Positions 1 through 6,635 of a stretch of 14,464 nt of DNA are shown here, in pieces (the first letter of the stretch is position 1; every line of letters begins with the position of its first letter). Position numbers and translations under genes: made by a program. The notes beneath the pieces are model-generated. The model was not told where the DNA came from. It was given only the letters and a program-made list of their open reading frames with translations, and made no database searches. The stretch is from Prolixibacteraceae bacterium (GTDB lineage: Bacteria > Bacteroidota > Bacteroidia > Bacteroidales > Prolixibacteraceae), in assembly GCA_016788685.1 (NCBI GenBank), contig JAEUSS010000577.1:1-14464 (forward strand), read 5' to 3'.

Positions 1-236
1 CGCGGATCCGTCAGGAAATTGCCATCGATGATTTTAACCGGATTTATGAACAACTGATCGGCTCCACAACTTCTGAACGGATGATGATGAAAGGAATGGA
101 ATCGATTCGTATCGAAATGATTGTGCCGGCAGTCATCTTCATCAGGCTGATTCTGGAGAAGCTGAACATCCGGAAAATATACCAAACCGACTTTGCTCTG
201 CGCGAAGGTGTTTTATACGAACGTATTTTCAACTAA
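1..236 (+). CDS. Ppx/GppA-family phosphatase, C-terminal end (5' end outside window)
   Basis: This is the last 77 codons of a gene that begins before the window; the reading frame opens at base 3 and stops at 234-236. The end contains the pattern expected at the close of the second actin-like ATPase domain of exopolyphosphatase/guanosine pentaphosphatase proteins: an ER-MMMKGM stretch, then IEMIVPAVIFIRLILEKL (an invariant-like I-x-P followed by a helix), and a final LREGVLYE. That LREG motif near the terminus is a recognisable family signature. Family members hydrolyse terminal phosphate from polyphosphate or convert pppGpp to ppGpp in the cytoplasm; which of the two cannot be told from this fragment. 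It lies 36 bases upstream of a response regulator gene in the same direction. The family call is fairly firm; the exact substrate is not. Confidence 0.8.
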   Translation, partial: RIRQEIAIDDFNRIYEQLIGSTTSERMMMKGMESIRIEMIVPAVIFIRLILEKLNIRKIYQTDFALREGVLYERIFN

Positions 237-241
237 ATTTG
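210..241 (+). promoter_or_regulatory. Candidate Bacteroidota-type promoter for the response regulator
   Basis: TAAATTTG at 234-241 matches the TAnnTTTG -7 consensus exactly and overlaps the stop codon of the preceding gene. Nineteen bases upstream lies a T-run (211-214) instead of the preferred TTG, so the -33 part is weak. Transcription would start near 248, leaving a leader of about 25 bases before the ATG at 273. If real, the regulator can be expressed apart from the phosphatase gene. Confidence 0.35.
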
Positions 242-272
242 AGCATTCATTTTCAGGTTAAAAACACAATCT

Positions 273-1433
273 ATGTCAAAAATATTAGTCATCGACGACG
301 AACGGAGCATTCGGAATACCCTAAAAGACATTTTAGAATTTGAAAAATACCAGGTTGAACTGGCCGAAGATGGGTTTAAAGCCATCGAACTGATGAAATC
401 AACCGATTTTGATGTCGTGCTTTGCGACATTAAAATGCCGGGAATGGATGGCATCGAAGTTCTGCAAAAGATCGAAGAAATAAAACCCGACACGCCGGTG
501 GTGATGATTTCGGGCCACGGAAATATCGACACGGCAGTGGAATCGATCAAAAAAGGAGCCTTTGATTTTATTGAAAAACCGCTCGACCTGAACCGCCTGC
601 TGATAACGTTACGCAACGCGATGGACAAATCGAGCCTGATTACGGAAACCAAAGTATTGCGGAAAAAGGTAAATAAACGCTTTGATATTGTGGGCAACTC
701 GCCGGCAATACAAAAGGTAAAAGATATGGTCGACCGGGTTGCACCAACCGATGCAAGGGTTTTAATCACCGGATCGAATGGTACAGGGAAAGAACTCGTT
801 GCCCGTCGGCTGCATGAAAAAAGCAACCGGTCTGAAGGTCCGTTCATTGAAGTCAACTGCGCCGCAATACCATCAGAATTAATTGAAAGTGAATTGTTTG
901 GACATGAAAAAGGCGCTTTCACCTCAGCCGTTAAACAACGAAAAGGAAAGTTTGAACAGGCTACCGGAGGAACTATTTTTCTGGATGAAATCGGAGACAT
1001 GAGCCTTTCGGCCCAGGCCAAGGTACTCCGGGCTTTGCAGGAAAGCGTGATCACCCGGGTTGGCGGCGATTCGCAGATCAAAGTTGACGTTCGGGTGGTG
1101 GCTGCAACCAACAAAAACCTGACCCGCGAAATCGAAATGAACAGTTTCCGCGAAGACTTGTATCACCGGCTAAGTGTTATCCTGATTCATGTTCCGACCC
1201 TAAGCGAACGAATAGAGGACATCCCGGTTTTGTGCGATTATTTTATCGACCTGATTTGCACCGAATACGGCATCCCATTGAAATCAATTGAAAATGATGC
1301 CGTAAGTGAGCTGCAAAAAATGCCCTGGACCGGTAACATCCGTGAATTCAGGAATGTAATTGAACGCCTGATTATTTTGTGCGACAAAACCATCACCAAA
1401 GATGATGTGTTAAGCTATGCCGTTCCGCGGTAA
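273..1433 (+). CDS. Sigma-54-type (NtrC-like) response regulator lacking a C-terminal HTH
   Basis: A 386-residue two-domain regulator. The N-terminal receiver (about 1-120) has the acidic pocket D8/D9, phospho-acceptor D52 in CDIKMPGMDG, S80 and K102 in EKPL. The AAA+ domain (about 137-370) has a Walker A motif GSNGTGKE (167-174), a sigma-54 contact loop written GAFTSA (214-219) where the textbook form is GAFTGA, Walker B IFLDE (235-239), arginine-finger candidates R293 and R299, and a sensor II motif GNIREF (354-359). The chain stops about 30 residues after sensor II, so the Fis-type helix-turn-helix of classical NtrC is absent. From family knowledge, short HTH-less versions with a GxFTSA loop are common in Bacteroidota, so this is probably the normal form and not a truncation. 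It would activate RNA polymerase with sigma-54 after phosphorylation, perhaps from solution. No partner histidine kinase is in the window. Confidence 0.93.
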   Translation: MSKILVIDDERSIRNTLKDILEFEKYQVELAEDGFKAIELMKSTDFDVVLCDIKMPGMDGIEVLQKIEEIKPDTPVVMISGHGNIDTAVESIKKGAFDFIEKPLDLNRLLITLRNAMDKSSLITETKVLRKKVNKRFDIVGNSPAIQKVKDMVDRVAPTDARVLITGSNGTGKELVARRLHEKSNRSEGPFIEVNCAAIPSELIESELFGHEKGAFTSAVKQRKGKFEQATGGTIFLDEIGDMSLSAQAKVLRALQESVITRVGGDSQIKVDVRVVAATNKNLTREIEMNSFREDLYHRLSVILIHVPTLSERIEDIPVLCDYFIDLICTEYGIPLKSIENDAVSELQKMPWTGNIREFRNVIERLIILCDKTITKDDVLSYAVPR

Positions 1434-1468
1434 TAAGCACCGACTTTCGGACTTAAAAACAAATTCTT

Positions 1469-2104
1469 ATGAAACTTTACGGTGTGCTCATTCTGACTTT
1501 GCTGTTCAGTTTAAAAGCTGTTTCTCAGCCGAAAACGACAGCTCTTCCTCAGCCCGTCAGATCCGGCGGAATGCCCTTGATGGAAGCCCTGGATCAACGT
1601 TGTTCAACCCGTGAGTTTGCACCCGCCGAACTTCCGGAGCAATTATTATCCAACTTGCTGTGGGCGGCATGGGGCATCAACCGCGATGAAAGCGGTAAAC
1701 ACACCGCCCCATCGTCGAACAACAAACAGGAAATTGACATTTATGTGGTGAAAGCCAATGGTGTATTTCGATTTATCCCAAAGGGCCATTTGCTTGAACT
1801 AATTTCGGATGATGATTTACGCTCGTTCTGCGGGAAACAGGATTTTGTGGCCTCCGCTCCGCTCAACCTGGTTTATGTAGCCGATCTGGACCGGACCGAC
1901 CAGAAAGATTATTCGGCTGAGCCGGTGGCTTCATACTCAAATGTTGGTTTTATTGCCCAGAATGTTTACCTGTTCTGCGCTTCCGAAGGATTGGGAACGG
2001 TCGTCCGGGGCTGGATCGACAAAGAAACACTTCAGGCAAAACTGCAGCTAAAGCCCGGCCAGAAGATCATCCTGGCGCAAACCGTCGGGTTCCCGAAAAA
2101 ATAA
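1469..2104 (+). CDS. Exported SagB/ThcOx-like nitroreductase-family flavoprotein
   Basis: A 211-residue protein with a signal peptide (about 1-19, hydrophobic VLILTLLFSL then KAVSQ), followed by a nitroreductase-fold domain. Family signs are RCSTREF (44-50), the FMN-phosphate-binding R-x-S-x-R pattern near the start of the fold; LLWAAWGINR (63-72); a TAPSSNNKQEI segment followed by IYVV (79-94); NVYLFCASEGLGTVVRG (165-181), the second FMN-contacting region; and a closing VGFPKK. Relatives of about this length, often annotated as SagB/ThcOx dehydrogenases, bind FMN and oxidise or reduce small molecules; the substrate is unknown here. The export signal suggests a periplasmic location, which is notable because flavin must then be supplied outside the cytoplasm. 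It starts 35 bases after the regulator gene and could be co-transcribed with it. No cyclodehydratase or precursor-peptide gene is nearby, so a peptide-modifying role is not supported. Confidence 0.85.
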   Translation: MKLYGVLILTLLFSLKAVSQPKTTALPQPVRSGGMPLMEALDQRCSTREFAPAELPEQLLSNLLWAAWGINRDESGKHTAPSSNNKQEIDIYVVKANGVFRFIPKGHLLELISDDDLRSFCGKQDFVASAPLNLVYVADLDRTDQKDYSAEPVASYSNVGFIAQNVYLFCASEGLGTVVRGWIDKETLQAKLQLKPGQKIILAQTVGFPKK

Positions 2105-2197
2105 AATCCGGATCATAAAGAACAAGTTGCAAACAAGTCTGTAATTAAGTTGTTATAATCAAAAGGCTGTTGGGAAACAGGCGAAAAGATTATAAAT

Positions 2198-2288
2198 AAA
2201 CTCTGATTGCGGGTAGTTTGCGTTATGTCATGGCGTGCAAAAATTTTGAATCCGATTTAAAATTTATACTATCCGTTAATCAGAGTTT
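2198..2288. repeat. Perfect 11-base inverted repeat with a 69-base spacer
   Basis: The left arm AAACTCTGATT (2198-2208) is the exact reverse complement of the right arm AATCAGAGTTT (2278-2288). A perfect 11-base pairing in a gap of this size is somewhat unlikely by chance (my rough estimate is a few per cent). It could be the closing stem of a structured RNA, paired operator half-sites, or coincidence. Confidence 0.5.
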
Positions 2289-2316
2289 CTTTGTTTTTAT
2301 AACACTTCAGCGCATT

Positions 2317-2342
2317 GGGCAGCACTTTGGGCAGCACTTTGG
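2317..2342. repeat. 12-base tandem duplication (two copies plus two bases)
   Basis: GGGCAGCACTTT occurs twice head to tail (2317-2328 and 2329-2340), followed by GG that begins a third copy. The copies are identical. This is probably a simple slippage duplication; no other copy was noticed in the window. Confidence 0.8.
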
Positions 2343-2522
2343 TCTACATTCCGGAAAAGTCGGAAAACCAACAAAAAACCAGCCGGATACTGATTCCGGA
2401 AAAATATTTATTCCCATCCCAAAAAGACTGTTCTGTTGCCGTTTTTCCTGAGGCATTTACTCACTCGCCTTCCAATTTTTCACAATTACATGCAACAATA
2501 TATGTGCTAACCATTTTACACG

Positions 2523-2553
2523 TTTCAGCGAAAAAGAATTCGAGCTATATTTA
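2523..2553 (+). promoter_or_regulatory. Candidate promoter for the glycosyltransferase operon
   Basis: TATATTTA (2546-2553) matches TAnnTTTG at all but the last base. TTTC (2523-2526) stands 19 bases upstream in the place of the TTTG -33 box. The predicted start near 2560 leaves a leader of about 20 bases before the ATG at 2581. Position and spacing fit; each box carries one mismatch. Confidence 0.4.
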
Positions 2554-2580
2554 CAGAAGTATAATGTATATCAATAGTCC

Positions 2581-4191
2581 ATGGTCAAACTAAAATCACC
2601 CAAACGGATTTTAAATACAAAGTTTATTCCTGTATATCTTTTCCTGATTATTTCAGCCGGACTATTCTTCCTGATGGGTTATCCGGAAGTCGCATCGAAA
2701 GGTCCGTTTTCAAGGCATTCATACCGGCAGGGCGACAGCTACGCGTTTGCACTGAATTACTATTACGAGAACAATAAATTTATGGAACCGTCGGTTCTGT
2801 GTGTCTGCGAAGAAAAAGGAGGCAAAACAGTCAGCGAGTTTCCGGTATTGTATTATCTGACCGCGAAAACCTGGCAATTAACCGGAGTAAGTCCTTTGGT
2901 TTTGAGGCTCATCAACCTGGCAATTCTGTTTATCGGATTATTCTGCCTCTACAAACTTTCGTTTGAAATATTGCGGGATCATTTCTGGGCTTCAACCGTT
3001 AGTCTTTTAATGTTTTCGTCACCTTTACTCGGTTTCTACGGATTCAATTTTATACCCAACACACCCGCACTTGGATTTGCGCTTATAGCAAGCTACTATT
3101 CGTATAAGTACCACACTTCATCAAAAGTCCGTTTTTTACTGCTTGCCACAATTCTGTTTACCCTTGGCGCTCTGATAAAAATCTCAAGCCTTTTCGCTTT
3201 TCTGGCCATTAATGCGGTCCTTTTTATCCGCAATATTCGTCAGGTAAAACAAAAGCCCCGGGCGTTGCTGTTGCAGCTCGCCTCTGCTGTTTTTGTATTT
3301 GCCCTCGTATCGGGCTGGTATCTCTTTGCCAAAGACTACAATTACAGAAACCTGGACGGACTGTTCAGACAGGACATTATCCCGATATGGGATTTAAGTT
3401 CCGAACACGTTCAGCGCATAAAAGATTCGGCGTACACCAACACGATCATCTACTTTTTAAATCCTGTAGCGCTAATTGCATTAGCCGTATTTTTTATCAC
3501 TTCGGTAATATTCCGGAAGAAAACAGACCAAACTCTGCTCGCAATAACAACGATATTGTTAGCAGGAATCATTCTGTTTATCCTTCTGTTTTTCGACGGA
3601 ATGGATGACCACGAATATTTCCTGATCGATGTTACCGTCATTATACCGGCCGTAACAATCACGTTTTTAACGACATTGAAGAATTTATCGCCGGGACTTT
3701 ACCATTCAGCATCCCTGCGGTTTTCGGCGTTTATTCTGTTGCTTTTTTCCCTGAATTACAACATGGTCATGACAAGGGTCCACTACAACCCTCACGATAA
3801 ACTGGTTACCCGGAATATTCCGTTGCCAAACCGCGTCATGGAATATTGGAAATGGGCATACTGGGACTGGGAAATTAAACTAAAAAGATACGAAGGAATC
3901 GTTCCGTACATCCGGAATTTAGGAATCCGGTTTGAAGACAAAATTATTTCCATACCCGACGAATCGCCCAACCGGACGCTTACCCTACTGCACCAGAAAG
4001 GATTTACAGATTATCATTACTGGAACAACTATGAGGGAATCAGGAGGACTCAGCGGAAAATTGAACTTGGCGCCAAATACCTGATTGTGCAGGGAGATGA
4101 AAACCTGCTTCGGGAAGATGTGGCTCCGTTCACCCAAAACCTGATCGGAGAATATAATGGCATCAGAATTTATAAGCTATCCGGAGAATGA
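2581..4191 (+). CDS. GT39/ArnT-like integral membrane glycosyltransferase
   Basis: A 536-residue multi-spanning protein with about ten hydrophobic segments between residues 14 and 390 and a soluble tail of about 140 residues. The first periplasmic loop contains HSYRQGDS (46-53), which resembles the WRQxDT-type motif of GT39/PMT and ArnT-like enzymes, with D52 as the likely catalytic aspartate. SEFPVLYYL (85-93) matches the E-x-P-x-x-Y segment that often follows, and DDHEYF (342-347) lies in a later loop where the family carries an HxYY-like motif. Such GT-C enzymes take a sugar from a polyprenyl-phosphate donor and place it on a lipid, glycan or protein on the outer face of the inner membrane. 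The next gene, 26 bases downstream, is a polyprenyl-phosphate-sugar synthase candidate that could make the donor. Donor and acceptor identity cannot be read from the sequence. Confidence 0.75.
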   Translation: MVKLKSPKRILNTKFIPVYLFLIISAGLFFLMGYPEVASKGPFSRHSYRQGDSYAFALNYYYENNKFMEPSVLCVCEEKGGKTVSEFPVLYYLTAKTWQLTGVSPLVLRLINLAILFIGLFCLYKLSFEILRDHFWASTVSLLMFSSPLLGFYGFNFIPNTPALGFALIASYYSYKYHTSSKVRFLLLATILFTLGALIKISSLFAFLAINAVLFIRNIRQVKQKPRALLLQLASAVFVFALVSGWYLFAKDYNYRNLDGLFRQDIIPIWDLSSEHVQRIKDSAYTNTIIYFLNPVALIALAVFFITSVIFRKKTDQTLLAITTILLAGIILFILLFFDGMDDHEYFLIDVTVIIPAVTITFLTTLKNLSPGLYHSASLRFSAFILLLFSLNYNMVMTRVHYNPHDKLVTRNIPLPNRVMEYWKWAYWDWEIKLKRYEGIVPYIRNLGIRFEDKIISIPDESPNRTLTLLHQKGFTDYHYWNNYEGIRRTQRKIELGAKYLIVQGDENLLREDVAPFTQNLIGEYNGIRIYKLSGE

Positions 4192-4199
4192 TATATTTA
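4169..4199 (+). promoter_or_regulatory. Weak internal promoter candidate before the GtrB-like gene
   Basis: TATATTTA (4192-4199) repeats exactly the -7-like box seen before the first gene of this operon; the shared match is the ten bases TATATTTACA. TTTA (4169-4172) is 19 bases upstream. The box falls in the short gap between two genes that are probably co-transcribed, so it may only be AT-rich spacer. Confidence 0.22.
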
Positions 4200-4217
4200 C
4201 AAAACAAAAGATAACTG

Positions 4218-5183
4218 ATGGACTCAGGAAAAAAAATATCCGTTATTGTGCCCTGTTTCAACGAGGAAGAAGGTTTGGAAACGTTTCACCAAACGCTGAT
4301 CCGATTCTTGCCAGACCAATATCACTATGAAATTATTTATGTGAACGATGGCAGTACCGACCGTACCCTTCAGGTTATTTTAAACCTCACCGGGAACAAT
4401 CCGGCAATCAGGTACATTTCTCTTTCCAGGAATTTCGGCCACCAGAATGCCCTGAAAGCAGGCTACGATTTTGCATCGGGCGATTGCGCCATCAGTATTG
4501 ATGCCGATTTGCAACATCCGCCGGCTGTAATTCCTGAATTAATCAGAAAATGGGAAGAAGGTTTTGAAATTGTGAATACTTCCCGGAATGATCACCCCAA
4601 CACGACTTATACCAAAGCCATATCCTCCCGGCTTTTTTATCAGCTGATGAGGAAACTGTCTGACATTGAAATTGAAAACGGGATGGCCGACTTCAGGCTA
4701 ATTGACCAAAAAGTACTGCAACAGCTGAAACTTTTCCCGGAAAACTTCCTGTTTTTCCGAGGAATCATACCCTGGATGGGATTCAAACAAACCATTGTGC
4801 AATTCAATGCAAACGAACGATTGGCCGGATCGACCAAATACACGCTCCGGAAGATGCTGAAATTTGCCGTTACCGGAATTACGGCATTCAGCGTAAAACC
4901 TCTGCGACTGTCGATTTATCTCGGTTCAGCATTCGCATTTCTCGCCTTTCTGTACGGCCTGTACGTTACCTACATTTACGTCTACACCGACAAGGCCATA
5001 ACAGGCTGGACTTCAATCATCCTGAGCATCCTGCTGGTGGGCGGCATCAACCTGCTCATGCTCGGCATCATCGGCGAATACCTGGGGAAGCTCTTTATGG
5101 AAAACAAACGGCGACCCAATTACCTGATTTCGGAAACGAACCTGGATATTTTCCCCGCGCAAAACCATCGGACAAACATCTAA
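4218..5183 (+). CDS. GtrB/DPM1-like polyprenyl-phosphate glycosyltransferase (GT2, two membrane helices)
   Basis: A 321-residue protein. The N-terminal GT-A domain opens with ISVIVPCFNEEEGL (7-20), then VNDGSTDRT (42-50, nucleotide binding), SRNFGHQNALKAGYDFASGD (70-89) and the metal-binding DADLQHPP (95-102). RLAGSTKYTLRKMLKFA (201-217) is the R-x-x-G-x-S-K-Y segment typical of GtrB, ArnC and DPM1-like synthases. Two hydrophobic helices (about 230-253 and 263-286) and a short basic cytoplasmic tail, KLFMENKRRPNYLI, follow, matching GtrB-type topology. The family moves a sugar from a nucleotide carrier to undecaprenyl or dolichyl phosphate on the cytoplasmic face. It lies between a GT39-like transferase and a methyltransferase-GT fusion, which fits a role in making a lipid-linked donor. 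No GtrA-type flippase gene is adjacent. The sugar is unknown. Confidence 0.9.
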   Translation: MDSGKKISVIVPCFNEEEGLETFHQTLIRFLPDQYHYEIIYVNDGSTDRTLQVILNLTGNNPAIRYISLSRNFGHQNALKAGYDFASGDCAISIDADLQHPPAVIPELIRKWEEGFEIVNTSRNDHPNTTYTKAISSRLFYQLMRKLSDIEIENGMADFRLIDQKVLQQLKLFPENFLFFRGIIPWMGFKQTIVQFNANERLAGSTKYTLRKMLKFAVTGITAFSVKPLRLSIYLGSAFAFLAFLYGLYVTYIYVYTDKAITGWTSIILSILLVGGINLLMLGIIGEYLGKLFMENKRRPNYLISETNLDIFPAQNHRTNI

Positions 5184-5216
5184 ATAAAAGCTCAGCCCCC
5201 TAACCTGCTACTCATA

Positions 5217-6626
5217 ATGGAAAAAGGACAACAAACTCTCCTCGATTATTTCGAAAACACTGCTAATCAGCGTGACAAATGGAAACGCCGGAACAGTTTT
5301 TATCAGAAAACCATTGAACGGCAGTTTGCTTTTATTATTCCGGAAGGCTCAACGGTACTTGAACTTGGTTGTTCAACCGGAGATTTGCTGAATGCTGTCC
5401 GACCGGCCCGCGGCATCGGGGTCGATTTTTCGCCCACAGCCATATCAATTGCCCGCCAAAAATATCCGCACCTCGAATTTCAGGTAGCCGACGCGCTTGT
5501 TTTCAGCACAGAACCGGCCCCCGACTACGTCATCGTTTCTGATCTGATCACTTCGCTTTGGGATGTTCAGATCTTTTTCAGGCAGCTGAAAAGTTACGTT
5601 TCACCTCGTACCAAGATCATCATTTCAAGCTACAACTACATTTGGGAGCCGGTTCTCAACCTCGGAGAAGTTCTGGGACTAAAGGCCAGACAGCCACTCC
5701 AGAACTGGCTGACGATCAAAGACATTGCCAACGTGTTCCGCCTCGAAGGTTTCGAGATTATTAAAGTCGAACGGAAATTGCTTTTCCCGAAATACATTCC
5801 GGGCATCAACCTGTTGTTAAACAAGCTACTGGCCAACCTGCCCGGGATAAATAAACTTGATCTCATTCAGTTTATCTCCGCCCGACCGGTGTATGCTGAT
5901 CTCAAAGACTTTTCGGTAAGCATTGTGATCCCGGCCCGGAATGAAAAAGGAAACGTGGAAAATATCATTAAGCGGACGCCCGCCTTCGGCTCGCGCCAGG
6001 AGTTTATTTTTATCGAAGGGCACTCGGGCGACGGCACCTACGAAGAAATGCTCCGGGTACAAAGAGCCTATCCGGAAACCGACATCAAAGTCATGAGACA
6101 AACGGGAAAAGGAAAAGGTAATGCCGTGCGCGAAGCCTTCGACACGGCCACCTGTGACGTTCTGATGATTCTGGATGCCGACCTGACAACACCGCCCGAA
6201 GATATGCCCAAATTCTACCAGGCTTTGCGCAGCAACAAAGGCGAATTCATCAACGGATGCCGGTTGGTTTACCCAATGGAAAAGGGAGCAATGCGTTTCC
6301 TGAATCACCTTGGAAATATTTTCTTCGGATGGTTTTTCTCTTACCTGCTCGGGCAACGGCTGAAAGACACCTTGTGCGGCACCAAAGTTCTTTTCCGGAC
6401 CGACTACCAAAAGATTATTGCCAACCGGAAGTATTTCGGAGATTTTGACCCGTTTGGCGACTTCGACCTGCTTTTTGGCGCGGCCAAACTGAACCTGAAA
6501 ATTACGGAAGTACTTGTGCGATACCGCGACCGCGAATACGGATCAACGCAAATAAACCGCTTCAGTCACGGGTGGCTGCTGATAAAAATGAGCCTTTTTG
6601 CCGCCCGGAAAATCAAGTTCAAATAA
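5217..6626 (+). CDS. Fusion of SAM-dependent methyltransferase and GT2 glycosyltransferase
   Basis: A 469-residue protein in one uninterrupted frame. Residues about 1-190 form a class I methyltransferase: motif I is VLELGCSTGDLL (47-58), followed by GIGVDFSPTAISIARQKYP (66-84) with D70 as the probable SAM-ribose acid, and by VADAL (90-94). Residues about 230-469 form a GT2 domain of the DPM1-like kind: VSIVIPARNEKGNVENI (234-250), FIEGHSGDGTYEEM (265-278), QTGKGKGNAVREAF (295-308) and the metal site DADLTTPPEDM (320-330). LKDTLCGTKVLF (382-393) and GDFDLLF (414-420) are typical of this subgroup. The GT2 part has no clear C-terminal membrane helices, unlike the preceding gene. The product is plausibly a lipid-linked or nascent glycan that is both extended and methylated, but which atom is methylated is unknown. 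The next gene starts 9 bases after the stop, supporting co-transcription. Confidence 0.88.
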   Translation: MEKGQQTLLDYFENTANQRDKWKRRNSFYQKTIERQFAFIIPEGSTVLELGCSTGDLLNAVRPARGIGVDFSPTAISIARQKYPHLEFQVADALVFSTEPAPDYVIVSDLITSLWDVQIFFRQLKSYVSPRTKIIISSYNYIWEPVLNLGEVLGLKARQPLQNWLTIKDIANVFRLEGFEIIKVERKLLFPKYIPGINLLLNKLLANLPGINKLDLIQFISARPVYADLKDFSVSIVIPARNEKGNVENIIKRTPAFGSRQEFIFIEGHSGDGTYEEMLRVQRAYPETDIKVMRQTGKGKGNAVREAFDTATCDVLMILDADLTTPPEDMPKFYQALRSNKGEFINGCRLVYPMEKGAMRFLNHLGNIFFGWFFSYLLGQRLKDTLCGTKVLFRTDYQKIIANRKYFGDFDPFGDFDLLFGAAKLNLKITEVLVRYRDREYGSTQINRFSHGWLLIKMSLFAARKIKFK

Positions 6627-6635
6627 CATATCCCG

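Larger units (their letters stand above)
2105..2580. other. 476-base intergenic region without a convincing gene
   Basis: This AT-rich stretch separates the nitroreductase gene from the glycosyltransferase operon. The open frames here (roughly 2218-2451 and 2315-2593) are low-complexity or compositionally odd, the second starts at TTG and runs into the next gene, and neither resembles a known family. What can be seen is a perfect 11-base inverted repeat, a 12-base tandem duplication and a candidate promoter at its right end, each listed separately. I saw no tRNA, riboswitch or strong terminator. The region could hold a small RNA or the remains of a decayed gene, but nothing shows this directly. 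Confidence 0.5.

Noticed and set aside
233..1114. A 293-codon open frame on the minus strand opposite the response regulator
   Set aside because: It is fully antisense to a gene with intact receiver and AAA+ motifs; its serine-rich translation matches no family and its length follows from the codon bias of the real gene.
273..1433. The regulator as a truncated pseudogene because it lacks an HTH
   Set aside because: The stop comes cleanly after sensor II, all catalytic motifs are intact, and short versions of this kind are known in Bacteroidota.
2198..2342. CRISPR array or mobile-element ends
   Set aside because: There is only one inverted pair and one two-copy tandem repeat, with no spacer periodicity, no transposase and no target duplication.
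2218..2593. Two overlapping frames in the 476-base gap (77 and 92 codons)
   Set aside because: They use different frames over the same repeat, one starts at TTG and runs into the next gene, and neither translation has a fold-like pattern, signal peptide or family resemblance.
5826..6410. A 194-codon minus-strand open frame inside the methyltransferase-glycosyltransferase fusion
   Set aside because: It overlaps the GT2 catalytic motifs on the other strand and has no recognisable domain, start context or promoter.
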